Positions 55,471 to 63,738 of a DNA stretch of 64,000 nucleotides are shown here, one piece after another. Position 1 is the first letter of the stretch. Every line of letters starts with the position of its first letter. The stretch covers positions 1 through 64,000 of the forward strand of contig NZ_JARXIA010000001.1 in assembly GCF_031127875.1 (NCBI RefSeq), in the 5' to 3' direction. Under the pieces are notes generated by a model that was not told where the DNA came from, made no database searches, and saw only the letters and a program-made list of their open reading frames with translations. Source of the DNA: Pelagicoccus sp. SDUM812005 (GTDB lineage Bacteria > Verrucomicrobiota > Verrucomicrobiia > Opitutales > Opitutaceae). The translations under genes and the position numbers were made by a program.

Positions 55471-56955
55471 ATGGGCAAAAACTGGCTAGAAGGAGTAGAT
55501 GAGGAGTACGACGTGGTCGTAATCGGCAGCGGCCTAGGCGGGCTTACCAGCGCCAATGTACTCGCCAAATGCGGACACAAGGTCCTCCTGCTCGAGCATC
55601 ATTACCAATTCGGCGGGCTTGCCACTTGGTTCAAGCGCCCCGGCAAGCATATCTTCGACATCTCCCTGCATGGCTTTCCCCATGGCATGGTGAAGTCCTG
55701 CCGCAAGTACTGGACCAAGGAAATCGCCGACTCGATCCACCAGCTCAAGGACGTGCGTTTCATCAACCCGCAGTTCGACGTGTGGACCACCTTCGATCGC
55801 AAGGACTTCACGCGGATCCTGGTCGAGGACTTCAAGCTCGAGCTCGAGCAGGTGGAAGGCTTCTACACCCACTTGCGCCAGATGAATTTCTACGACGACG
55901 ACAAGCGCACCACGCGGGAGCTCTTCGAGGAGTTCTTCCCCGGCCGCAAGGACGTGCACCGCCTCCTGCTCGAGCCGATCGCCTACGCCAACGGTTCCAC
56001 CCTCGACGAGCCGGCGATCACCTACGGCATCGTATTTTCCAATTTCATGAGCAAGGGGGTCTACACCTTCCAAGGCGGCACGGACGTGCTGATCGGCAAG
56101 ATGGTGGAAGAGCTCGAACGCAACGGAGCGACCCTCAAGAAAAACGTGCTCGTGCGTCAGATCCTGACCGAGGAGGTGGACGGCAAGCCGCAGGTAACGG
56201 GCGTGGTCATCGAGGGCCGCACCCGGGATTCGGAGCCGGACAACGTGATGACGGTTCGCAGCAAGGCGGTCGTTTCCAACGCCAACGTGGTGACCACGGT
56301 CAAGAAGATGGTCGGCGCGGAGAAGTTCTCCAAGGAGTACCTCGAGGAGTTGGACGCGGTACGCATCAACAGCAGCTCCTGCCAAGTCTACATGGGCATC
56401 AAGGAAGGCGAAACCATCCCCAACATCGGCGACCTCGTCTTCACTTCCGACGCCCCCATTTTCAGCAGCGAGGAGCTGGTGGACCTGCACACGACCAGCC
56501 GGACCTTTTCCGTCTACTATCCCGAAACTCGTCCCGGAACCGACCGCTATACTATAGTTGCATCCTTGAACGCCAAGATGGTCGACTGGGAGAACCTCAG
56601 CGACGAGGAGTACGAGCAGCACAAGGAACGCCTCATCGAGGAGTCGCTGGTTTCGCTCGAGAAGTACATTCCCGACGTGCGTTCCAAGATCGACCACCTG
56701 GAAGCGGCCACCCCGCGCACCATCAACCACTACACCCGCCACCCGGAAGGCACTTCCTTCGGAACCAAGTTCGAGGGGCTGAAGTCTTCCATGGAGCTGC
56801 CGGAGCAAGTCACCGGACTCTATCACGCTGGCTCGGTCGGCATCATTATGTCCGGCTGGCTGGGCTCGATGAACTACGGCGTCATCACTTCCAACAAGGT
56901 CGACAAGCAGATTGTCGCGATGAAGGCCGCGGCGGCCGGCAAGCCTGTCGCCTAA
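55471..56955 (+). CDS. CrtI-like FAD-dependent oxidoreductase/desaturase
   Basis: A 494-residue flavoprotein of the phytoene desaturase/retinol saturase superfamily. The FAD-binding dinucleotide motif [11 protein letters not shown] is at 15-25 with EHH (about 42) after it, and the C-terminal FAD contact is seen in [22 protein letters not shown]. Enzymes of this fold desaturate, saturate or isomerise polyene chains. It is the first gene of an operon with fabZ (43 bp), fabI, oleA and oleB, so an acyl-chain or hydrocarbon substrate is more likely than a carotenoid; no phytoene synthase is near. ATG 55471 is chosen; longer frames upstream overlap the divergent cyclophilin gene. Confidence 0.88.
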   Translation: MGKNWLEGVDEEYDVVVIGSGLGGLTSANVLAKCGHKVLLLEHHYQFGGLATWFKRPGKHIFDISLHGFPHGMVKSCRKYWTKEIADSIHQLKDVRFINPQFDVWTTFDRKDFTRILVEDFKLELEQVEGFYTHLRQMNFYDDDKRTTRELFEEFFPGRKDVHRLLLEPIAYANGSTLDEPAITYGIVFSNFMSKGVYTFQGGTDVLIGKMVEELERNGATLKKNVLVRQILTEEVDGKPQVTGVVIEGRTRDSEPDNVMTVRSKAVVSNANVVTTVKKMVGAEKFSKEYLEELDAVRINSSSCQVYMGIKEGETIPNIGDLVFTSDAPIFSSEELVDLHTTSRTFSVYYPETRPGTDRYTIVASLNAKMVDWENLSDEEYEQHKERLIEESLVSLEKYIPDVRSKIDHLEAATPRTINHYTRHPEGTSFGTKFEGLKSSMELPEQVTGLYHAGSVGIIMSGWLGSMNYGVITSNKVDKQIVAMKAAAAGKPVA

Positions 56956-56998
56956 TATTGAATACAACCCTTTCCGCAACCCACGACCCCGATTGACT

Positions 56999-57448
56999 AT
57001 GGCTACCGAAGAAGTTCTCAACGCGATCCCGCACCGTCCTCCTTTCCTATTCGTAGACGAAGTGGTTGAGCAGACCGAAAAATCGCTCACTGCCCGTCGC
57101 CATGTGCCGGAGACGGAAGCCTTCTTCGAAGGGCACTATCCCAACAATCCGATCATGCCGGGCGTGATCATTTCGGAAGCGGTTTTCCAGACGGGCGCCA
57201 TTTTGATGAGCCGTTTGTTTGCGGACAAGATCAAGGACGACCCTAGCTTGGTTCCGGTATTGTCGAAGATCGAGAACGCGCGTTTCAAGAGCATCGTGCG
57301 TCCGGGCGATACCCTGTTGATCACCGCGACTTACAAGGAAAGCGTGGGAAGCTTCAGCTTCATGGACGGCAGCGTGCAGACCGAGGACGGTCGCCGCGTG
57401 ATGACGGTTTCCTTCTGCGTGGCTTTGGCGAGCGCCCAAAACAAATAG
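56999..57448 (+). CDS. fabZ: 3-hydroxyacyl-ACP dehydratase FabZ
   Basis: A 149-residue hot-dog dehydratase that turns 3-hydroxyacyl-ACP into trans-2-enoyl-ACP. The start [13 protein letters not shown] and the active-site [20 protein letters not shown] (catalytic H46, E60) are textbook FabZ. It is followed after 4 bp by fabI, so dehydration and enoyl reduction are made together. ATG 56999 is preferred over TTG 56993. Confidence 0.95.
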   Translation: MATEEVLNAIPHRPPFLFVDEVVEQTEKSLTARRHVPETEAFFEGHYPNNPIMPGVIISEAVFQTGAILMSRLFADKIKDDPSLVPVLSKIENARFKSIVRPGDTLLITATYKESVGSFSFMDGSVQTEDGRRVMTVSFCVALASAQNK

Positions 57449-57452
57449 TGCC

Positions 57453-58274
57453 ATGGGATTCCTAAACCTGGAAGGTAAGAACATTCTTGTGATGGGCGTA
57501 GCCAATCGCAAGAGCGTGGCCTGGTTCATTGCCAAGACTTTGGAAGAAGAGGGAGCGAAAGTCATCTACAGCGTGCGTTCCGAAGCCCGCAAGGAGAGCG
57601 CCGCCAAGCTGCTCAAGGACAAGCCGGTCTATGTCTGCGATGTGGAGAACAAGGAAGAGGTCGCCAAGCTCGCCGAAGAGGTGGGACGCGATTTTGGGAC
57701 TTTGCATGGCATCGTGCACTCGATCGCCTTCGCCAACTACAGCGAGGGGTTCAAGCCTTTCCACGAAACCAAGCGCGAAGACTTCCTGCAGGCGACGGCA
57801 ATCTCTGCCTTTTCGGTGGTCGAGGTTTCCAACGCGTTTAAGCCTTACCTCGACAACAAGGCGTCCGTGGTCGCGATCAGCATTTCGTCGCTCACCATTA
57901 CGGCAGAGAATTATGGATACATGTCGCCAGTGAAGGCGGCCCTCGATTCCTCGATTCGCTTCTTGGCCAAGTCCTTCAGCAAGGATACGCAAGTTCGTTT
58001 CAACACGGTGAATCCCGGTACGCTCAAGACCAGCGCTTCGGCGGGGATACCTGGTTACGCGGAAAGCTACCTCTTCAGCGAAAAGCTGACCTTCCGTAAG
58101 CAAGCTTTGAATACGCAGGAAGTTGCCAATGCGGCAGTTTTCCTGCTCAGCGAGCGCTCTAGCGGAATGAATGGGACCGGCCTGACTTTGGATGCGGGCA
58201 TGGGGATCAACTATTTCGACGCGGAAGTGATTAAGCTCGCGATGCGACCGGAGGAGAAGGGCGGGAACGCCTAG
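57453..58274 (+). CDS. fabI: Enoyl-ACP reductase FabI
   Basis: A 273-residue NADH-dependent reductase of the SDR fold that completes the elongation cycle. The nucleotide-binding [14 protein letters not shown], the Y154-x6-K161 catalytic pair (NYGYMSPVK) typical of FabI and the end [13 protein letters not shown] are present. The stop codon TAG shares its G with a GTG that may start oleA, so translation may be coupled. Its place between fabZ and oleA may supply saturated acyl chains for the head-to-head condensation. Confidence 0.94.
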   Translation: MGFLNLEGKNILVMGVANRKSVAWFIAKTLEEEGAKVIYSVRSEARKESAAKLLKDKPVYVCDVENKEEVAKLAEEVGRDFGTLHGIVHSIAFANYSEGFKPFHETKREDFLQATAISAFSVVEVSNAFKPYLDNKASVVAISISSLTITAENYGYMSPVKAALDSSIRFLAKSFSKDTQVRFNTVNPGTLKTSASAGIPGYAESYLFSEKLTFRKQALNTQEVANAAVFLLSERSSGMNGTGLTLDAGMGINYFDAEVIKLAMRPEEKGGNA

Positions 58275-58279
58275 TGCCG

Positions 58280-59314
58280 ATGAAGGTTCGCTCCGCAGTT
58301 ATCGATTCCCTTTCCTACGTCTCGCCGCCGACGGCTTGGTCGAGCGAATTGATCGAAGAGAAGTTGGCTCCGCTCTATCAACGCTTGAGGCTGCCCGAAG
58401 GGCGCCTGGAGTTGATGACCGGCATCAAGGAACGCCGCTTCTGGGATCACGAGGTACGTCCTTCCGAAATCGCAGCGGATGCGGGCCGCAAGGCGATCGC
58501 CGCATCCGGGCTCGCTCCCGAGCAGATGGAAGTGTGTATCCACTCTTCGGTTTGCCGCGACATGCTGGAGCCAGCCACGGCGTCGTTCGCCCACCGATTG
58601 ATGGGCCTGAGCCCGACAGTGCAGGTTTTTGACGTTTCCAATGCGTGCCTTGGATTCTTGAATTCGATCAGCCTGCTCAGTTCGATGATCGACTCGGGAC
58701 AGATCAAGGCAGGCGTGGTGGTTTCCGGCGAAAACGGCAAGCCGCTGCTCGAGCGTACCATCCAGATCCTGCTGGAGCGGGACCTCAACCGGAAGTCGAT
58801 CAAACCGTTTTTCGCGAACTTGACCATCGGGGCCGGAGCCGTTGCGGCAGTGGTATGCCACGAATCGCTTTCCCCCAATGGACATCGGATCCTGGGCGGT
58901 AGTGTTATGGCGGATACGTCGGCTAACGACCTGTGCAAAGGCGACTCCAGTGCCGCGGGCGGAGGTCTGGAGATGCAGACCGACTCCGAGGAAATGCTGC
59001 AGGCGGGCGTGGGCTTGGCTAAGCGTACCTGGGACGCTTTCAAGGGCGAGCTCGGTTGGGACGAGAGCACGGCGGATCGTATCGTTTGCCATCAGGTCGG
59101 AGCGGCCCACCAGCGCTTGCTCTTCGATACGCTCGGCTTGGATCACGCGAAGGATTTCTCCAGCTACCAGACTTTTGGAAATACCGGATCGGCTGCCTTG
59201 CCGATCACTTTGGCCAAGGCGGCGGAAGAAGGCGCCGTGAAGGCGGGGGACAAGGTGGCGTTGCTAGGTATTGGCAGCGGACTGAATTGCTTGATGATGG
59301 GAGTGGAGTGGTGA
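58280..59314 (+). CDS. oleA: OleA-like acyl-CoA head-to-head thiolase
   Basis: A 344-residue thiolase-superfamily enzyme. It matches OleA in ERRFWDHEV, VCRDMLEPATAS, FDVSNACLGFLNS (catalytic C123), NLTIGAGAVAAV, CHQVGAAH (H271), FGNTGSA (N301) and the end LLGIGSGLNC. OleA joins two fatty acyl-CoA in a Claisen reaction to a 2-alkyl-3-ketoacid, the first step of long-chain olefin formation; without OleC/D the product can decarboxylate to a ketone. Ordinary FabH lacks this RRFWD and SGLNC combination. Its start is GTG 58274 or ATG 58280; the latter is used here. Confidence 0.9.
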   Translation: MKVRSAVIDSLSYVSPPTAWSSELIEEKLAPLYQRLRLPEGRLELMTGIKERRFWDHEVRPSEIAADAGRKAIAASGLAPEQMEVCIHSSVCRDMLEPATASFAHRLMGLSPTVQVFDVSNACLGFLNSISLLSSMIDSGQIKAGVVVSGENGKPLLERTIQILLERDLNRKSIKPFFANLTIGAGAVAAVVCHESLSPNGHRILGGSVMADTSANDLCKGDSSAAGGGLEMQTDSEEMLQAGVGLAKRTWDAFKGELGWDESTADRIVCHQVGAAHQRLLFDTLGLDHAKDFSSYQTFGNTGSAALPITLAKAAEEGAVKAGDKVALLGIGSGLNCLMMGVEW

Positions 59315-60204
59315 GCGTAGTGACGATTCCAGACAGCTTGAAGGAAGAGTATCCTTTCGAACCGAAGCGCTTGAAGCTGAGTTGCGGTTTCGAGATGAGC
59401 TACGTGGACGAGGGCGAAGGCTTTCCGGTCCTCATGGTGCATGGAAATCCCACTTGGTCTTTCTACTATCGCAACGTGATCAAGAAGCTGCGCGGCAAGT
59501 TTCGCTGCATCGCAGTGGACCACATCGGTTGCGGGCTAAGCGACAAGCCTGGCTCGAAGTATTCCTACCGCATCAAGCAGCGTATCCAGGATTTGGGTGA
59601 ACTGATCGACCATCTCGGTTTGGAGCGTTTCGATATCGTGGTGCACGATTGGGGCGGCGTGATCGGGCTGGGTGCAGCCTTGAAGCGTTTCGAGAAGTTG
59701 CGTCGTGTCACGATTTTGAATACGGCGGCTTTTGTCGATTCGCGTATTCCGGCTCGTATTTCCCTGTGTCGCAATCCGCTCTTCGGCAAGTTTTTGGTGC
59801 AAGGCCTCAATGGCTTCGCGGGACCGGCAGCTTGGATGTCGGTCAAGAAGAAGCCGCTTAGCCCGACGGTAAAGGAAGGCATGCTGCTGCCGTACCGAAC
59901 TTGGTCGAATCGCCGCGCGGTCTACGAATTCGTGAAGGACATCCCGATGCACGTATCGCATCCGAGCTTCAACGATTTGCTAGCGGTGGAGAACGAGCTG
60001 CTGAAGCTGCGCCAGCGCGATGTATCCATTCTTTGGGGCGGCAAGGACTTCTGTTTCAACGTGCATTTCTACGACCGTTGGCGTCGCTTCCTGCCGGATG
60101 CGACCGCGTTTCGGTACCAGGAGGCGGGGCACTACATCCTCGAGGACGAGACGGAGTCGTGTTGCGAGGCGATCTACCAGATGGCCGACTACGACGAGAA
60201 TTGA
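59311..60204 (+). CDS. oleB: OleB-like alpha/beta hydrolase
   Basis: A 297-residue alpha/beta-hydrolase of the haloalkane dehalogenase-like branch. HGNPTWSFYYR (H44), DHIGCGLSDKPG, the nucleophile elbow VHDWGG with D113 and H274 in AGHYILED fit OleB, the beta-lactone decarboxylase of the olefin pathway, which forms the cis-alkene from the beta-lactone. It starts at GTG 59311, overlapping the oleA stop (GTGA), so oleA and oleB are translationally coupled. In many organisms oleB is fused to oleC; here it is free. Confidence 0.88.
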   Translation: MSVVTIPDSLKEEYPFEPKRLKLSCGFEMSYVDEGEGFPVLMVHGNPTWSFYYRNVIKKLRGKFRCIAVDHIGCGLSDKPGSKYSYRIKQRIQDLGELIDHLGLERFDIVVHDWGGVIGLGAALKRFEKLRRVTILNTAAFVDSRIPARISLCRNPLFGKFLVQGLNGFAGPAAWMSVKKKPLSPTVKEGMLLPYRTWSNRRAVYEFVKDIPMHVSHPSFNDLLAVENELLKLRQRDVSILWGGKDFCFNVHFYDRWRRFLPDATAFRYQEAGHYILEDETESCCEAIYQMADYDEN

Positions 60205-60273
60205 GCGAAGAGTCCGCTCAATTTGCGTATCGATTGGTTTGGAGTTAGTATTATCATCTACGCTTTCACTTGC

Positions 60274-60663
60274 ATGGCTTTGCACACTTATTATTCCGAG
60301 AAACGCTTGCTGCGGGTGAGTTGGGGGGACCGTTTGGATATCGAAGCCCTGCGCATGCATTTCGAGTTGTTGAAGGCCAACACGCGCTATGACCGGGACT
60401 TGCGGGTGATTTCCTCGACGGATGTGGAAGAAATCGCGATTCCGCTCACTCGGGAAAACATGCTTAAGATCAAGGAATGGCGGGAGGAGGCACTGGTTGA
60501 GTACCGATCGATCCGCAGCGCGATCTACAATTTGAAGCCAGTCCCTTCGGCCTACCTAAACTACTTCAGCGAGTTCTTCGATTCGAAGAAATCCCATCTG
60601 CGCCAGTTTTCCACGGAAGGGGCTGCCCTTTCGTGGTTGATGAGCGAGGATAAGGCCATCTAG
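60274..60663 (+). CDS. Small protein of unknown function at the end of the ole operon
   Basis: A 129-residue soluble protein from ATG 60274 (a TTG at 60223 would add 17 residues including a short hydrophobic run). The layout, RLLRVSWGDRLDIEALRMHFELLK near the start and FSTEGAALSWL near the end, recalls SpoIIAA/STAS-like single-domain proteins, but similarity is weak and I would not assign it. It follows oleB by 69 bp in the same direction, and its stop faces the convergent malQ stop. Confidence 0.6.
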   Translation: MALHTYYSEKRLLRVSWGDRLDIEALRMHFELLKANTRYDRDLRVISSTDVEEIAIPLTRENMLKIKEWREEALVEYRSIRSAIYNLKPVPSAYLNYFSEFFDSKKSHLRQFSTEGAALSWLMSEDKAI

Positions 60664-60675
60664 CCGGGGTACCGC

Positions 60676-62226
60676 CTAGATGGTGTTCACGGCTTTGTCG
60701 CCTTCGCGGAAGCTGTCCTTGGCTTCCTCGCGCAGGTAGGCGGCGGTGTCGCCGCGCAGCGCTTGCAGTTGCTCGGGACGGTAGCGCCAGGTCCAGTTGC
60801 CCACGGCTTCGCCCGGAGTGTTGAAGCGGGCTTCGGAGCCGAGGCTCATGAGGTCCTGCAGGGGAACGATGACCAATTTGGATACGCTCTTGTAGGCGGT
60901 TCGCAGGAGGTCCCAGCCGATCTCGCTCCCGTCGACGCGGAGGTAGCGGCGCACGTGGTCGCGCTCCAGTTCGGTGGCTTCCGCGTACCAGCCGAGGGAG
61001 GTGTTGTTGTCGTGCGTTCCCGGATACAGGACCGAGTTGGATTGAAGGTTGTGCGGGAGGTAGAAGTTGTCGGCTTCGCCGCCGAAAGCGAATTGGAGGA
61101 TGGCCATGCCGGGAAGGCCTGTATCGCGGCGGAGGATACGGACGTCGTCGGTAAGGTCGCCAAGGTCCTCGGCGATGAGCTTGCAGTTCTTGATCTTCTT
61201 CTTGATGGACTTGAAGAACTCGAGGCCGGGGCCTTTTTTCCACTGGCCGGTGCGGGCCGTTTCGGAGCCGGCGGGGATGCTCCAGTAGGAGTCGAAGCCG
61301 CGGAAATGGTCGATGCGCACGACGTCGTAGAGCTCGAAGCAGCGCCTGAGGCGCTTGATCCACCAGGAGTTTCCGTCCTTGGCGAGGGCGTCCCAGTCGT
61401 AGAGCGGATTGCCCCAGAGCTGTCCGTCGGCGGAGAAGTAGTCGGGCGGGCAACCGGCCACGGCGATGGGGCGGTAGGTTTGCGGATCGAGCTGGAAGTA
61501 CTCTGGGTTTTGCCAGACGTCGGCGCTGTCGAGGGCCACGAAGATGGGAATGTCGCCAATGACTTCCACGCCGCGTTCGTTGGCGTGGGCGCGAACGGCT
61601 TGCCACTGGCCTTCGAAGAGGTACTGGAAGAACATTTCGGCGTCGATCTTGCGGGCGAGTTCCTTGCGCAGCGGATTGCTCTGGGCGTCGGCGAAGGAAC
61701 GCAGCTCGGCGGGCCAATCGTACCAAGGCTGGCCGTTGAAGTGGGCCTTGAGGGCTTGGAAGTAGGCGTAGGGCTCCAGCCAGTCGGCGTGCTTTTTCTT
61801 GAAGGCGGTGAAGGCTCCGTAGGGACGGATCTTCTTGTCGCCTTGCACGAAAGTCTCGTAGACGGCGTCGAGCACAGGCCACTTGGCGTTGAAGAGTCCT
61901 CCGTAGTCGACGAAGCCGTTGGGGAGGGACTTGAGCTCTTCGAGGATTTCGCGGTCGATCAGGTTCTTGGCCTCGAGGGCGTTGAGCGAAATGAGGTAGG
62001 GGTTGCCCGCGAAGGAGGAGAAGGACTGGTAGGGGGAGTCGCCGAAGCCGGTGGGGCCGAGCGGGCAGATTTGCCAGTACTTGAAGCCGGCTTCTTCGAG
62101 GAAGTCCAGGAAGCGGTAGCAATGTTCGTTGAGGGTGCCGATGCCGTATTCGCCGGGAAGGGAAGTTGGGTGGAGGAGAACTCCAGCTGCGCGGTGGTCG
62201 AGCCAGTTGAAAAGCGGGTCTTTCAC
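60676..62226 (-). CDS. malQ: 4-alpha-glucanotransferase (amylomaltase)
   Basis: A 516-residue GH77 enzyme that transfers glucan segments between maltodextrins in glycogen and maltose metabolism. The start AAGVLLHPTSLPGEYGIG, WQICPLGPTGFGDSPYQSFSSFAGNPYLI, the nucleophile region VVRIDHFRGFDSYWSIPAG, acid/base IAEDLG and the transition-state Asp in GTHDNNTSLGW are all there. It is the short plant/Thermus-type form. The gene is transcribed alone, convergent with the ole operon, 12 bp apart. Confidence 0.96.
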   Translation of the reverse strand: MKDPLFNWLDHRAAGVLLHPTSLPGEYGIGTLNEHCYRFLDFLEEAGFKYWQICPLGPTGFGDSPYQSFSSFAGNPYLISLNALEAKNLIDREILEELKSLPNGFVDYGGLFNAKWPVLDAVYETFVQGDKKIRPYGAFTAFKKKHADWLEPYAYFQALKAHFNGQPWYDWPAELRSFADAQSNPLRKELARKIDAEMFFQYLFEGQWQAVRAHANERGVEVIGDIPIFVALDSADVWQNPEYFQLDPQTYRPIAVAGCPPDYFSADGQLWGNPLYDWDALAKDGNSWWIKRLRRCFELYDVVRIDHFRGFDSYWSIPAGSETARTGQWKKGPGLEFFKSIKKKIKNCKLIAEDLGDLTDDVRILRRDTGLPGMAILQFAFGGEADNFYLPHNLQSNSVLYPGTHDNNTSLGWYAEATELERDHVRRYLRVDGSEIGWDLLRTAYKSVSKLVIVPLQDLMSLGSEARFNTPGEAVGNWTWRYRPEQLQALRGDTAAYLREEAKDSFREGDKAVNTI

Positions 62227-62445
62227 GATAGGTGATGGTTAGTTGGTGAGCGGGAAGTAAGCGCCCGCCCTAGCGGAATCACAAGCTTCCTAGGAAGGCC
62301 GTTCGAAGATTTTTCGGCGGCGTAACCTTGTGGAGGCGAGTTGCATGAGCCAGGGCGCTGAATGTGGAGACCGTAGCTTATACCATGCCCCCTAGGTGTT
62401 CAAAGGAGGCAAATTTTCTTCAGCCCGTTCGCGGCGGATCCGATT

Positions 62446-62457
62446 AAGGAGGTGATC
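62446..62457 (+). promoter_or_regulatory. Perfect 12-base complement of the 16S rRNA 3' end
   Basis: AAGGAGGTGATC pairs fully with GATCACCTCCTT, the conserved 3' terminus of 16S rRNA. No start codon stands at a usual distance on the plus strand. Confidence 0.6.
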
Positions 62458-62536
62458 AGACTCAAGGAGTTAACGAAGTAAAAAACGGAATACCGATACT
62501 TAATAAAACGGAATTTCCACGAGTCGATTCAGCAAG

Positions 62537-62576
62537 CCGGCGCTCTCATCGCGAGATGCCGGTTTGTCGCGTTTTT
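62537..62576 (+). terminator. Terminator-like hairpin in the 62.5-kb gap
   Basis: CCGGC pairs with GCCGG and inner TCTC with GAGA; TTTGTCGCG and then five T follow on the plus strand. No annotated plus-strand gene ends before it, which suggests an unannotated transcript. Confidence 0.5.
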
Positions 62577-62638
62577 GGGGGAGGGAAGGCGCGTGTTACG
62601 AGGGGGTCCGTGGCAGAAAATGGAGAGCTTGTCTCAGC

Positions 62639-63679
62639 CTAATGACCGCTAGCTTCGACCAGTTCGGTGACCCAGCGGCGGTGGGGGCCGGAGAAGGGGA
62701 GTCTTTGCAATGCTGCGGGGGCGACCCAGACGTGGTGCTCGGGCAGTTTGGAGGGAAGCTTGCCGGGCGGCAGGGCGTGGATGCGTTCCGTGATGCGGTA
62801 CTTGGTGATGCCGCGCTTGCGGGTCAGGGTGGGTTTGCCTTTGGGGACGGGGATGCCGAGTTGGGCGAGGTCCGGCAGTTCGTGCAGGCCTTTCATGCGC
62901 TTGGCGTCGGCGGGAATCTTGTGCAGCAGGATGCCGTGCTCGCTTTGGATCCATGCTCGGTTGACGGTGACTTCCTTGAACTTCGTTTTAGCGAGGCGCG
63001 GCAGGGTTTCGGCGATTCCGAGGGCTTGGGCTTGGCAATGGCTTTGCACGGGGCAGAGCAGGCAGGTGGGCGACTGCTTGTGGCAAACGGTGGCGCCCAG
63101 CTCCATCATGGCTTGGTTGTGGTCGCCCGGGCGCTCGAGATTGAGCAGCTCCTGCACGAGTCCGCGGTAGGACTTGGCTGCGTCGGTGGAGGTCTTGTAG
63201 TCGGATTCGTCGGCGGTGAGGCGGGCCAGGATGCGTACAACGTTACCGTCGACCACGGCGGAGGGATCGGAGAAAGAGATGCTGCAGATGGCGGCGGCCG
63301 CGTAGGGGCCGACGCCGGGGAACTTGAGCCAGCTTTTGGCGTCGGTGGGGAGCTGGCCTGGGGGGATGGCGGCGACTTCGCGGGCCAGCTTGTGCAGGTT
63401 GCGGGCCCGGGAGTAGTAGCCGAGGCCTTCCCAGCTTTTGAGGACCTGCTCTTCGCTGGCGGCGGCGAGGCTGGCGAAATCAGGATAGGCCTCCAGCCAG
63501 GCGGCGAAGTAGGGCAGAACGGTTTTCACCTGGGTCTGCTGTAGCATGAATTCGGATACTACGGTCTTGTAGGTGGACGGTTCGCGGCGCCAAGGCAGGT
63601 CGCGGGCGTTCGCGTCGTACCAGGCGATCAAGGCTTCGCGGAAGGCTGCGGCGTTTCTGGAAAGGGGCTCGGAAGGCAT
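62639..63679 (-). CDS. mutY: A/G-specific adenine glycosylase
   Basis: A 346-residue DNA repair glycosylase that removes adenine opposite 8-oxoguanine. LPWRREPSTYKTVVSEFMLQQTQV includes the catalytic Glu, the helix-hairpin-helix is LKFPGVGPYAAAAI, the catalytic Asp lies in VVDGNVVRIL, and the 4Fe-4S ligands form C-x6-C-x2-C-x5-C (CHKQSPTCLLCPVQSHC). The C-terminal NUDIX-like domain that reads the 8-oxoG is present (about 230-346). ATG 63679 is chosen; longer starts would run into the lipocalin gene. Confidence 0.95.
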   Translation of the reverse strand: MPSEPLSRNAAAFREALIAWYDANARDLPWRREPSTYKTVVSEFMLQQTQVKTVLPYFAAWLEAYPDFASLAAASEEQVLKSWEGLGYYSRARNLHKLAREVAAIPPGQLPTDAKSWLKFPGVGPYAAAAICSISFSDPSAVVDGNVVRILARLTADESDYKTSTDAAKSYRGLVQELLNLERPGDHNQAMMELGATVCHKQSPTCLLCPVQSHCQAQALGIAETLPRLAKTKFKEVTVNRAWIQSEHGILLHKIPADAKRMKGLHELPDLAQLGIPVPKGKPTLTRKRGITKYRITERIHALPPGKLPSKLPEHHVWVAPAALQRLPFSGPHRRWVTELVEASGH

Positions 63680-63738
63680 GGAGGTCGCACTCTGGGCGAG
63701 GCGATTCGCTTCGGCTAGCTTTTTTGGGAAAACGGGCT

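Larger units (their letters stand above)
62227..62638. other. Unexplained 412-bp gap with rRNA-complementary motif and hairpin
   Basis: No protein gene is visible. The middle is AT-rich (62457-62520) with two AACGGAAT copies near 62485 and 62508. Three purine runs of the AAGGAG type occur at 62403, 62446 and 62464. A terminator-like hairpin follows at 62537-62562. A transcribed small RNA is possible; the left part should also hold the malQ promoter. Confidence 0.5.

Noticed and set aside
60656-60683. Inverted repeat CCATCTAG/CTAGATGG between the ole operon and malQ as a terminator
   Set aside because: It is made of the two facing Ile-stop codons (ATC TAG) with flanks; there is no T-run, so it is probably a by-product of the convergent gene ends.
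62296-62312. GTTCGAAG as a possible tRNA T-loop
   Set aside because: No matching arms on either side; simple chance match.
62440-62460. Fragment of a 16S rRNA gene on the minus strand
   Set aside because: Similarity stops after 12 bases; the flanks do not match the conserved helix 45 region of 16S rRNA.
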